This document shows, piece by piece, positions 55,191-64,000 of a stretch of 64,000 nt of DNA. The DNA is taken from the NCBI GenBank assembly GCA_964035575.1, contig OZ037886.1, positions 1,178,001 to 1,242,000 of the forward strand, in the 5' to 3' direction. The notes below the pieces were generated by a model. That model worked only from the letters and a program-made list of their open reading frames with translations. It had not been told where the DNA came from and did no database searches. A program made the position numbers and the translations under genes. This stretch comes from Rhynchopus sp. YZ270_cl-10. Its lineage: Eukaryota > Euglenozoa > Diplonemea > Diplonemida > Diplonemidae. Position 1 is the stretch's first letter, and each line of letters opens with the position of its first letter.

Positions 55191-55551
55191 AGCCTAGGTT
55201 TCTAGGGAAATAGGGGTGTTTTTTTTTTTTTTTTTGGGAGAAGTTGTGCATCAGATCCCCAGGGATTCCCTCGAGGGTAAAATGCCGTTACTTCGCTTTC
55301 TTTTCTAACTTTTCTGGATTAACAAAAAAAATCCTATTTTAAAAAAAGGAGACAAAACAAATGGTGAGGCTATGTGTGCTGCATTTGTTTTTTTCCCCCC
55401 AAAATAGGTTAAGTGGGACTTCATTATAACCCCGCAGACTCTTTCACCCCCCTTTTCCTCCCCTGAAGAGTGGACTCTCAGTTCTTTTGCCAACCCAGTG
55501 TCCTTTTAACCCCCCCCGCTAACTAAAACTGTGTTTTTTTTTTGTCATTTT

Positions 55552-55600
55552 AGGTGACGAAGCGCGAGAGGTTGCTTACGCTCATCAACTTTACCAACTT
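55552..55600 (+). repeat. dispersed repeat R2
   Basis: GGTGACGAAGCGCGAGAGGT, then CTCATCAACTTTACC. Other copies: 11558-11595, 14393-14450, 16216-16252, 16395-16435, 21246-21280, 24058-24107, with the pattern GGTGACTAAGCACGAGAGGC, then TTCATC, then AACTTTTC. Confidence 0.55.
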
Positions 55601-56938
55601 TTTTTCTCTCTCTTTGTTTTAGATGATGTCCCAGGTAGGGGGGCCATTTTTGTGTTGAGTTGTGCACACAAGGGGGTGTGATCAGTACGTCACTTTGTTG
55701 CTCAGTGTCTTTGCCTCTGTCGAGAGCATGGTGCACATCAACACGCCTTCTTTTTGTTATCAGGAAAGGCGGCTAGTCAAAGTACAACCTTTCGGGAAGG
55801 TGTGTCTACGTGTTCCCATTAGGCACGGTCCCCTCCCCCCACCTCTTTGCTTTAGCTGTGTATGTCATCCATCTTTATAATTTTGCTTTTTTTTTTTTCC
55901 AGCTGGGTTTCTTTAATTGATTTTTTTTTGTTGCCATTTTTCATTTTTCTTCTGATTCGGTTTGCGCCCTTTTGGGGGGAGGCAAAAAAGGGTACGATTA
56001 TCATCAATTTTTTTTTTTGTGCAGTTGTGGCATTCTTCTAGACGTGTGTGCACGAGAGTGTGCATTCGTCTATCAAGTTTTTTTTTGGCAATTCTTGGCA
56101 ATTTCCCCCCCTTAAATCCATCAATAGTAAAAAAAAATGAAACGCGCCGGGAAGTGAGAGAGATTTGCGCTGTTATGCGCTATCCTAGAGGGCGGGGAAA
56201 AAATAGTTCATCGAGTAAAAAAAAAACAAAAAAATAACATTCTCATCTGGTCAGTATGGTCCGTTTTGTGTCTGGGGGAAAATCAGTTTCTGGGTCTAAA
56301 AAAAAAATTCCCGTTTCTGTGTGTGTGTCTAAATGTGGTTGTCCCCCCCCATTTTTTTTGTAATAATTGTGAGGCATTCAAAGGGAACATACGTGGTTTG
56401 TGTTTGTTTTTTTTTTCCTTCAAAATATATTTGGCCTGTGCATGAATAGGATGATGAAGTCGTGGTTAGGTTTGACCGATGTCGCAAATCTGGCACCAAC
56501 ACTTTTTAGATCCCCCCTGGAGTACAAGGTCCAACAGAGTTACCTTTATGGGCACACACATGGCGCTTTAATAAAAGCATGTAGTGAGGTGCACAGGATC
56601 CTGCCCCATTCTGCCATTTCTGCCATTCTGGACAGGTGAGCGTTCGTCTCTCTCTCTCTCTCTACGCACTCAGAGAGTGCTTTTTTCGAGTTTTTTCGAG
56701 CTGCGCTGTAGAATGGCAGTCAATCGGTCTAAATTAGCCTTTAGTCCAGACTGGCCTAAGTGTGAATACCCTGACAGCGTACAAAGAAAAAAAAACACAT
56801 GGTTTTGCTCTATCCTTCGCAACAAACAAAAAAAATCACGACAGTTTCCCAAAATGTGGTGCAGCAGAGTCACCTATGCGTCCCGGGTGACTCAACACCA
56901 GGTAGCTTATCTTCTCAAAACTTTTTTTTTTCCTTTTC

Positions 56939-57677
56939 CAGGGTTTTATCCAGGATTCTGGGTTTTTGGGCCTCAGGGGGTACATTTCCCCCCAAAAAAA
57001 AAATGAAATTTTTACTAGTGCTTGATGTAATGAAGAAAATTTTTTTCCCCTGCGGGGAAAAAACTACGCTGATCTTCTCAAATTGTTCTCGCACGGCTTC
57101 GTATGAGCCGTCCCGAAGTTGGTTCTCCGATTTGCCCGTCTCATGAACCTATCGATCCTACCATTGGCATAACTTCAACTGCCACGGCTACGTACGGGAG
57201 TGTTTCTCACACGCAAACTTCAGTGGAAGAGAAATCATTATCGCTGTAACTTGTTATCGCTGTTTTCGCAGTCCTGGCTGATAAGAGACAAGAGCTGAGG
57301 TATCTGCACGTTCACTTTGTTCTTAGACCGTCTGACCACAGCCTTGGTGTGACTTTGTCGGGTAAACCTGTTACACCAATTGTCTGCTTAGAGTACCAGT
57401 CGCAAAAAACTTTGAGCAACTAGACGTCATATTTGTTGGTAGCATGGGGACACTGTCTTTTTTTTTTAACCCCAACTTTTTTTTTTTGGCTTTTTTTGAC
57501 TGAGTGAGCCAATTGCTCTCCACGGTGGGGTCACATGTGAGATAGGACCTCCCTCCTATGTACCCCCAAAAGACAAAATGTACCCCCTGACAGGGGGTAC
57601 ATTTTTCAAAAAAAAATCTGGAAAAATCCTCAGGGGGTACAATGTACCCCCTATACCCCCCCTGGATAAAACCCTGT
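56939..57677. mobile_element. 0.74-kb element with terminal inverted repeats
   Basis: Ends are CAGGGTTTTATCCAGG (56939-56954) and its complement (57662-57677). Behind both lies a second shared block, CCTCAGGGGGTACA, near 56975 and 57630. The 5 bp TTTTC flank both sides (56934-56938, 57678-57682), a possible target-site duplication, though in T-rich sequence. The interior has no coding frame of note. Confidence 0.6.
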
Positions 57678-57796
57678 TTTCTCCCCTTTCTCCGGTCGAG
57701 ACCCGGAGTGTCAGTACCTACCTGCGTCCAATTTTGCAGGATTTTCCCTTTCTCCCTCTCTCTCTCTCCCCCGTGCTAGATCTGTTCTGTTGCTGT

Positions 57797-57866
57797 TTTT
57801 CTTTGTGCTTTCATCCGGATGGCTGGCATCGTACGTAGGTCAGTCGGAGGTGCATTGCATCAACTA
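57797..57866 (+). repeat. dispersed repeat R9, second copy
   Basis: TTGTGCTTTCATCCGGATGG, then CTGGCATCGTACGTAGGTCA, then GTCGGAGGTGC. Confidence 0.7.
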
Positions 57867-58599
57867 CAGTTTTCCTTCTAGAGACCCGATTTATATGGGA
57901 AATTGTTTTTTGCCTGCTCCCCTTCCTTCCAAAAGGTTTTGTTTTGAAAAAGGCAAAAAAGGTACCAATTTGTGCGGACTTTGGAACCTTGGGAAGGTTC
58001 GATAAAAAAAGTTACTCTAGCGCGAACTGCGTCAAAAATATTTTGTAGTCTTTTGGCTTTCGGCCAGCAGTGAGCACAGAACCAGGGTACCTTTAGGCAA
58101 TTGTCTGTACAAAGAAAACGACAAAACATCCCTTTTTGAGAGGGTACAATAAAACACGCAAAACGCCACCATGCAATATCAAGAAACCTTCAAGGGGAGA
58201 GAGGGAAGGGTGCTTTGCTTCTGCACCCATATATTATTACTGCTGTATATACATGAACAGCGTAGATCGCGTAGATCGGACCCTTCAAATTTCTTTTTGA
58301 ATATGGACGGTTTGTGTGAGATGTTCAAGAAATGAAAGTGGTCACATACTGTTGAGGAATTGTTTGGAATCAAAAAAAAAACCCTTTTTTAAAACTGATC
58401 AAAATAAAGAAGTTGTCACAGAGTCTAAAGGCAGTGGGTAGGCAAAGGGAAGGAGAGCGCCACTGAAGAGAGAGAAACCCCCCCCCCCCACAGAAAGAAC
58501 AAAAAAGAACCAAATTATTTGGTAGAAACAAACAAAAAAAGGGGGTGGGTATGTTTTTTGTTTAGTTTATTTGTAGAGTTCGTGTGCATGTCGACGAAA

Positions 58600-59242
58600 A
58601 TGATGAAACACAACGAGGCATTTGTCTGATCTTTCTTTGGGTGACGCAAAACACGTTCGACTACCTTAATTTACCTGCTGAAACAACACTTCCTTCCTTC
58701 TCCGCTTTGCTGATCCATGCAGATGATGATAACCTTTTACAGTTTGCTTGAGTGGCGTCAGCCTCGGTGAGGGCAACAATTCGGACTATGGAGTTACCTC
58801 TGATGCATGCAAACAGACCACAAACACGATTAGAAAAGAGAAGAGAGACAAGAGAGGATTACCTCAGCCCTGTCGGTTCAACGCAGAATAGATCTGAGAC
58901 AGCAACACAAACAGCAGCAACGAATCCGAGCATACCTCATGCCTTAGACACACGGCCCCTTCTTCTGTGGGGTTGTGTGTCACAGAGAGTGCGAGATCCC
59001 ATCCAGAGTGGCTCCTCCAGCAACAACTGTGCATGATGAAACACAACGAGGCATTTGTCTGATCTTCCTTTTTGGGTGACGCAAAACACGTTAGACTACC
59101 TTAATTTACCTGCTGAAACAACACTTCCTTCCTTCTCCGCTTTGCTGATCCATGCAGATGATGATAACCTTTTACAGTTTGCTTGAGTGGCGTCAGCCTC
59201 GGTGAGGGCAACAATTCGGACTATGGAGTTACCTCTGATGCA
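58600..59242 (+). repeat. 210-bp direct repeat flanking a unique 226-bp segment
   Basis: Copies 58600-58806 and 59033-59242 differ by only a few bases and small length changes (ATGATGAAACACAACGAGGC ... GGAGTTACCTCTGATGCA). Each contains a pyrimidine run and GCAG/ATGATGATAA. The second copy ends 88 bp before the coding start of the next gene, so its 5' region has been duplicated. Confidence 0.85.
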
Positions 59243-59289
59243 CCACACATTTACCTATCTCCTCCTCACACCCTATATTCACCACCCAC

Positions 59290-59315
59290 TTTCCCCACCA
59301 CCACCACCCTTCCAG
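59290..59315 (+). promoter_or_regulatory. probable trans-splice acceptor
   Basis: TTTCCCCACCACCACCACCC, then TTCCAG (59315), 14 nt before the ATG at 59330. This decides the start: upstream the frame is open but lacks an ATG. Confidence 0.5.
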
Positions 59316-59329
59316 ACACACAACCTCTC

Positions 59330-61276
59330 ATGAGCACCGGACCCGCCACACGATGGGGCACACCCCCTTCAGGGTACAACCGTGGCCCGCCACCGCCTAG
59401 CTGGGCAAGCCCTGGGAGCACCTCTACGTCTCTCCCGCAGAGGGAGAGCCCGACACGTGGCCGTGAGGAGACTACACAGCAGGCACGCTGGCAGCAGTAC
59501 CGCCCCACCTCGCCGGGTGTCTCCACAGGTCTTTCCAGCACAGCGCACAGCACAACACCACGCGGTGTAGGCTGGCCGCCACCCGTCTCCGCCGCGCGCC
59601 CAGGACAGGGCCACCACAGCATCTCCCCTGCACGCAAAGGGACCGTCTCCTTTCAGAACCCCACAAACCCGCATCCCACAACCCCCAGCGCACTCAAGAC
59701 CGAACGCACTGCACCTTCCAACGTCGAGCTGCAACGTCTCCGTGACGCGGTCGCTGCAGCCGAGGCGAGGGTGCAGCAATTTGAAAGGATTGACTCCAAA
59801 CCTTCCGCCACCTCTCCTGTTGCACCCTCTGGCAACGACCCGTTGCGACGGGCCCCCGTTCATCACCAAGCAAGCACCTATTCTGGTGCCGCCTCAGCTG
59901 CTCCGATTACACCACGTCTTGCGAGTGGAGCTGGGGTTGGGAGTGCGGCGTATCTGACGAGAGCGACTCCGGCAGCTCCTGCACAGAGTACGGTGGTTGC
60001 TCCTCAGACCACGGCGCCACCTTCTCGGCCAGTGGTGCCGGTTGCGTCCTCTGCACTGAGTCAGAACCACGTGACACCACAGACGTCTTCTGCATCTGCA
60101 TCTGTGTCTGCATCTTCAGCACCTCACCGCGGCATCATGGCGCCCACCAACCCACAGCCCCCAACACAGCCCCCTCAGACAGACCCCTCAGAGGTCACAC
60201 AAAGCTCCACCGCTAACGTTCTGTCCGAGCTCCGTTCTCTCATTTCGGAGAGTCGGCAGAGCAACAACAACCACAACAACGACACCATACACGAAAGGAC
60301 CAACACCACAGAGATCCGCTCGCTTCTGAAGGAACACCAGAAGGCTATGGAGGGTGTCGTGGCTGAGGCGTTGAAGGGAATACCACAGAAAGAGAGTGCA
60401 CCGGCACCGTCAGATGAGAATGTTACTAAGGCCGCAGCGTTGTACGAAGCGCTGCAGGCGCGGGAGGCAGGGCTGGAGGAGAGGGAGCGCAGGGTGGCTT
60501 CGGGTGAAGCAGCGTTGCAAGCAAGAACTGCGCAGACAGCGGAGGTGGAGGCACGGCTGGCAGAGCTGGAGGAGATGCGTGCCGCCCTCAGACGCCGTGA
60601 GGAGTCTCATGAGGCCTCTGTCGCCTCACGCGAACAGAACCTTCTACAGCGCGAGGCTGCGCTCAACCAACGCGAAGAAAGCATCGCAGCACGCGACAGC
60701 AACCTCATCACCCGCGAAACACAACTCCTCGAACGCGAAACCCTCCTCAAGGAGACCGAGAACGAGACAGCCCACAGGGACGCCCACAACCCACACCGCA
60801 CACCCTCCCCTAGATCACCCATTTCCCAAGGATTTGAAGGCATCCTCCCGAACAGCTACACACAGGACCGCAGTGCGGTAGAGTCACTTCCTCCAAGCGA
60901 GGAAGCTGACGAGAAAGGAAAGGTTCTAGCGACCTTTGTAGCACAGAAGGCGGATGTTGTGGCGGAGTTGGGCAGCGCTGCGTCGTCGGAGGCAGAAGAG
61001 AAGGGGGTGGAGGAGGAGGAGGAGGAAGGTGTGCATGGCATGCCGCACGAAGGCGGTGCAGGCAACGACGACATGATGGCAGAGATGCAGCACTACGCAG
61101 CCATGGGGGGTGATGGCGGCGATGACTTCGACTTTGATGGGATGACCGACGAGGAGGTTGCCATGATGCGCATGGCAGGTGGGATGCCAGAGATCGGTGA
61201 AGACGAGGCAGCTGCGATTGAGTATCTGATGCAAACACAGGGTGTTCCTGTTGAAGTCGCGATGGGTATGGCATAG
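59330..61276 (+). CDS. proline-rich coiled-coil protein, unknown function
   Basis: 648 aa from the ATG at 59330; the frame is open back to 59168, but only with non-ATG codons. Residues 1 to about 330 are disordered, rich in Pro/Ser/Thr/Ala, with a short heptad stretch (NVELQRLRDAVAAAEARVQQ, near 125-150). About 335-545 are coiled coil, including two regular repeats of the SREQNLLQREAALNQREESI type, seen in ciliary and basal-body coiled-coil proteins. The C-terminus (about 580-648) is acidic and Met/Gly-rich (DDFDFDGMTDEEVAMMRMAG), possibly a short UBA-like or peptide-docking region. No catalytic motif. Function unknown; a cytoskeletal role is only a guess. Confidence 0.75.
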   Translation: MSTGPATRWGTPPSGYNRGPPPPSWASPGSTSTSLPQRESPTRGREETTQQARWQQYRPTSPGVSTGLSSTAHSTTPRGVGWPPPVSAARPGQGHHSISPARKGTVSFQNPTNPHPTTPSALKTERTAPSNVELQRLRDAVAAAEARVQQFERIDSKPSATSPVAPSGNDPLRRAPVHHQASTYSGAASAAPITPRLASGAGVGSAAYLTRATPAAPAQSTVVAPQTTAPPSRPVVPVASSALSQNHVTPQTSSASASVSASSAPHRGIMAPTNPQPPTQPPQTDPSEVTQSSTANVLSELRSLISESRQSNNNHNNDTIHERTNTTEIRSLLKEHQKAMEGVVAEALKGIPQKESAPAPSDENVTKAAALYEALQAREAGLEERERRVASGEAALQARTAQTAEVEARLAELEEMRAALRRREESHEASVASREQNLLQREAALNQREESIAARDSNLITRETQLLERETLLKETENETAHRDAHNPHRTPSPRSPISQGFEGILPNSYTQDRSAVESLPPSEEADEKGKVLATFVAQKADVVAELGSAASSEAEEKGVEEEEEEGVHGMPHEGGAGNDDMMAEMQHYAAMGGDGGDDFDFDGMTDEEVAMMRMAGGMPEIGEDEAAAIEYLMQTQGVPVEVAMGMA

Positions 61277-61311
61277 AGGCGCATCTTGGTTTTCATTAGA
61301 TGTACACCACA

Positions 61312-61420
61312 AAATGGATGTAGGACTGCATTGGGTGTCCACCCCCCGGTACAGCCGGTCATTTGTACCAACCAAGTACACTGTTTCACGAGAGGGCTTT
61401 TGTATTTTCAACTCTACCCC
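61312..61420 (+). repeat. dispersed repeat R3
   Basis: AAAATGGATGTAGGACTGCA, then GTGTCCACCCCCCGGTACAG, then AGTACACTGTTTCACGAGAG, then TATTTTCAACTCTAC. Confidence 0.8.
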
Positions 61421-61937
61421 CTTTTTTTTACCTTTTCACTACAGCAATGCAAGGAATGGCTGCTCCTGGGATGTACCACGACTATGAAGGGGAAACTGAT
61501 TGAGGAAGAACATGAACACTGCAGAAAAAGGAAAAGGGGGAGGCAGGCACACGCACCCCTGCACCCCCCACGCACACATACCGAACGTAGATATGGGAAG
61601 GAACACGGCACTGCCGCACTTTAGATCTGTTTGTACAACGAGGCGCGTAGTGAGGAAGAGCTGGGATAGGAGTAGGGGGGTCTAGAGGTCTAGAGGTCTA
61701 GAGGTCTCCTATATGGTGATGCAAAAGTGTATTTTTTTTTGAATTTATGTCATATTAATATGAGAAAAACGCGTTGTATGTGGGCTATGTGAGTGTACAT
61801 TTCGACCTAGAACCCCTGAAAAACGTGTTGTGGCAAACCCGTAAACCCGCAAAGGGGGGTCATTTTTTACAACATTTTTTTGTTGGAGAGAATTGGGTTC
61901 GTCTTTTGACCAACTTTTATTATGATCAAAATGTCTA

Positions 61938-62040
61938 CCTCGAAATGGATGTAGGACTGCATGGTTGGGGTCCACCCGAACACCGGTCATGCACCTAAGG
62001 TACACTGTCACGAGAGGGCTTTTTTGCATTTCTAGTCAAC
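61938..62040 (+). repeat. dispersed repeat R3
   Basis: GAAATGGATGTAGGACTGCA, then TGGTTGGGGTCCACCCGAAC, then GGTACACTGTCACGAGAGGG, then CATTTCTAGTCAAC. Confidence 0.8.
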
Positions 62041-62334
62041 GTTCTGATTTTTTTTTTTGCATTTTTTACATTTTCCCCCACAACACCCCCCTTCCCAAGG
62101 GAAATGCATATAAGGTGAAGGGAGAACAATGGGGAGCTGGTTTTCAACATTAGAATATTCGCATTTTTTGTTTCTACTTTTTTTTTTTTCTCCATTTGAC
62201 AAATTTTTGTATTCAAAGTAAAGCACATGCCCCCTAACGTCACCTTTATCTAAACCCCTCTTCTCCCAACGCCTCCCACACCCTACACAACAACCCTAAG
62301 GGCAATCCAGGGCGCGGAGTGAGTGTGGTCACCC

Positions 62335-62358
62335 CCACCCCCTCTCCCTCTCTCAAAG
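62335..62358 (+). promoter_or_regulatory. probable trans-splice acceptor
   Basis: CCCCCTCTCCCTCTCTCAAAG ends at 62358, directly followed by ATG at 62359. Confidence 0.5.
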
Positions 62359-63831
62359 ATGCCGGAAAAACAAGCAAAAGGGCGTCTGATTCAGAAAGGT
62401 GGGCAGTACTATGTGCAGTCTAAGGCTGTGGATAAGGATATTTTGGTTAGTACTACGATGATAAAACGTGCACATTGTGAGGTAAAGGATTTGGTCTCCG
62501 TGAAGTACACTGAGAAGCGCGTTGGGGCACACCACGTGGCAACGGAGGTGCTGACGACTGCGACCGCACCTTCCCCTGGGGGGAAGCGTGCTGGGAGTGT
62601 TGCGACGGCTGCTCCGTCCGCTTCCGGGACGTCTCCTTCTCCCCCCGCTGCACCGTCGCCGGAACCTACCCCACCGGCCACCACCTCCCCGCAGACAGCA
62701 CGTCCCTCATCACCACAGATCCCACCTACCTTAATAGCAGACCGTTCAATAGACGCAGCCTCTGCCGCATCTGAATCTAACTCAGGAGACGAAGAGGAAG
62801 AGGAAAATGAACAAAAGGAAAAGGAGCCCCCCTCGAGAGTACCAAAACAGCTTTTAGAGAAGCTGGAGAAGACGATCGAGCTTTTGAATGACCCAAAAAG
62901 TGTGAACAACCTTTTGAAAGAGGTGGCACAGATCTGCGACAAACACGTGGATGCATCAAGGAGTGACGTGGTAGTGGCGCCAACAGCATCTCCTGCCGAG
63001 GCTCCTGTTGAGGTAAACAATGAAGCAAAAGAGGAGGAAGCAGTTGACCCGGTAGGGTTGGTCCTGCAGAGACTGGAGGAGACTTTTGATAAGCCGGCAT
63101 CTCCTTATTCGAGGAATGCCATCAAACAGATGTTGGACATTACAAATGGGGATGTCGAAATGGCGGCAGACATGATCTCCACAAGCGACAAAAAGAAGCC
63201 AGCAAAGAAGCCGTCACCGAAGCCATCAGCACCGCCAGCGTCTCCTGTGGATGTGAAGACCATTCAAGACTTCCTCTCGATAGACGAGGCGGAGGCAAGC
63301 ATGCGGCTGAAACGGCACGGCAGTGTCGCCAAGGTGATGGAGGCTGTGTACGACACGGCACCCTCCTCGTCGTCGTCTTCCTCCCCACCCCCGGCGGGGA
63401 GTCCAACGTACTCTAGTACAGCACCGCCTAGTGGTCCAAGGCGAGCCCCAGACGGTGCATGGGCAGCAGGCCCCCCACCCAATGTTCCAAAGCTTGCAAA
63501 CAAAGGCCCACCCCGCCATCTCTTCATCGTCCGCCATGGGCAACGAGAGGACGACCCTGTTGTTGACATAAAAAAAGAGTGGGAGTCACCTACCAAAGCC
63601 CGTGCATACGACTGCGGGCTGACACGCCTTGGTCAGCAGCAGTCTGTTGATGTAGGGCGCTTCATACATAAGACACTCCGCGAGAGTCAGACGGGGAATA
63701 TGCTTGAAACCATGGTAGTGTCCTCGCCGTACAAACGCTGCCTCGGAACGGCTGTGAGCATTTCTGAGGAGGTGGGGTCGATCATCAGCGTCATGACGCA
63801 GCTGGGCGAGACCTACCCCAAGGGGAAGCGG
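62359..63831 (+). CDS. UBA-like / histidine-phosphatase protein, partial (UBASH3-like layout)
   Basis: 491 aa of a gene that continues beyond the window; a strong donor (GGTATGTTG) at 63832 ends this exon in phase 0. Residues 1-70 are a small basic domain of unknown type. About 75-190 are Pro/Ser-rich and acidic. About 230-275 (VLQRLEETFDKPASPYSRNA, then MLDITNGDVEMAADMI) and 297-332 look like UBA-type helical domains. From about 387, HLFIVRHGQREDD is the catalytic RHG motif of the histidine phosphatase superfamily, followed by LTRLGQQQS and VVSSPYKRC. Order UBA then phosphatase recalls UBASH3/Sts proteins, but no SH3 is seen. The second catalytic His must lie off-window. Substrate unknown. 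Confidence 0.8.
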
Positions 63832-64000
63832 GTATGTTGTGCCTCCAATGGTGCCATTTTCTTCCCTTTTTACTTTTGCTTGATTTCTTTTTATCTCTAA
63901 GAGTATCATCAACCCCACAATACACCACATTTGCTATACTCCGTTCAGTCGTTGCCCACTCTAAATCTGTTATCCAGCACAACACAAAATGGCTATATTC
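63832..64000 (+). other. start of an intron containing an R6 repeat, cut by the window end
   Basis: The donor is GTATGT. An acceptor-like TTTTTATCTCTAAG at 63901 would add only SIINPTIHHI... before a stop, mid-domain. That and the R6 copy at 63931-63981 suggest the intron continues past the window, although the short exon cannot be excluded. Confidence 0.5.

Larger units (their letters stand above)
55191..59329. other. 4.1-kb non-coding region with repeats
   Basis: No gene seen before the acceptor at 59315. Holds a T-run (55217-55236), an R2 copy (about 55552-55600), an element with inverted ends (56939-57677), a partial R1 (57706-57735), R9 (57797-57866), and a 210-bp direct repeat in two copies (58600-58806, 59033-59242). 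Confidence 0.6.
61277..62358. other. intergenic region with two R3 repeats
   Basis: No gene seen. R3 copies at 61312-61420 and 61938-62040. A triple TCTAGAGG repeat lies at 61680-61705. The tract CCCCCACCCCCTCTCCCTCT closes the region as acceptor for the next gene. Confidence 0.55.

Noticed and set aside
59183-59329. Upstream extension of the 59.3-kb gene
   Set aside because: Open frame without ATG, largely inside the duplicated 5' block, and before a clear acceptor.
63902-63962. Short terminal exon completing the phosphatase gene
   Set aside because: It would end the protein in the middle of the phosphatase domain and overlaps repeat R6; an intron running past the window is likelier.

Overview
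The window looks like nuclear DNA from a free-living flagellated protist, most plausibly a euglenozoan and perhaps a diplonemid. That placement is inference from four observations. (1) All 14 genes I can support lie on the + strand across 64 kb. (2) Most coding starts follow a long pyrimidine tract and an AG, as expected for spliced-leader trans-splicing acceptors. (3) One gene encodes a protein whose N-terminal domain, EF-hand and coiled-coil order resemble BILBO1, the flagellar pocket collar protein of kinetoplastids. (4) Short GT-AG cis-introns (about 45-215 nt, donor usually GTATG) are present, as is a PPR protein with a likely mitochondrial presequence. No rRNA, CRISPR array, bacterial operon or convincing tRNA gene was seen.

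Layout. 0.7-11.3 kb holds five genes: a DUF4116-repeat protein, the BILBO1-like protein, a multi-pass membrane protein, a small unknown protein, and a secreted LVIVD/LRR protein. A 104-aa unknown lies at 13.0 kb. 13.3-25.0 kb is a gene desert full of dispersed repeats, foldback elements, a 263-bp tandem duplication and a 0.44-kb element with terminal inverted repeats. 25.1-40.3 kb is a single gene for a coiled-coil protein of about 5,000 residues. Its centre is about 25 tandem repeats of 113, 120 or 127 residues, lengths that differ by exactly one heptad. A short-chain dehydrogenase follows at 41.6 kb. 42.5-47.0 kb is non-coding, with a satellite-like array and a 1.57-kb inverted-repeat element flanked by TA. 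47.0-55.2 kb is gene-dense: a small RIIa-like protein, a seven-exon PPR + PIN-like nuclease with a lysine-rich C-terminal repeat, and a DNAJC7-type TPR/J-domain co-chaperone. 55.2-59.3 kb is again repeats. The last genes are a Pro-rich coiled-coil protein and a UBA-like/histidine-phosphatase protein that runs off the window.

How it fits together. Neighbours are not functionally related in an obvious way, which suits polycistronic transcription better than operon logic. Cytoskeletal or flagellar candidates recur (BILBO1-like, giant coiled coil, RIIa-like, coiled coil at 59 kb). The intergenic repeats fall into several short families, and almost every copy I found is in the same orientation as the genes. 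Gene models and splice sites were worked out by hand from frame and phase; no homology search could be run, so family names are from motif recognition.
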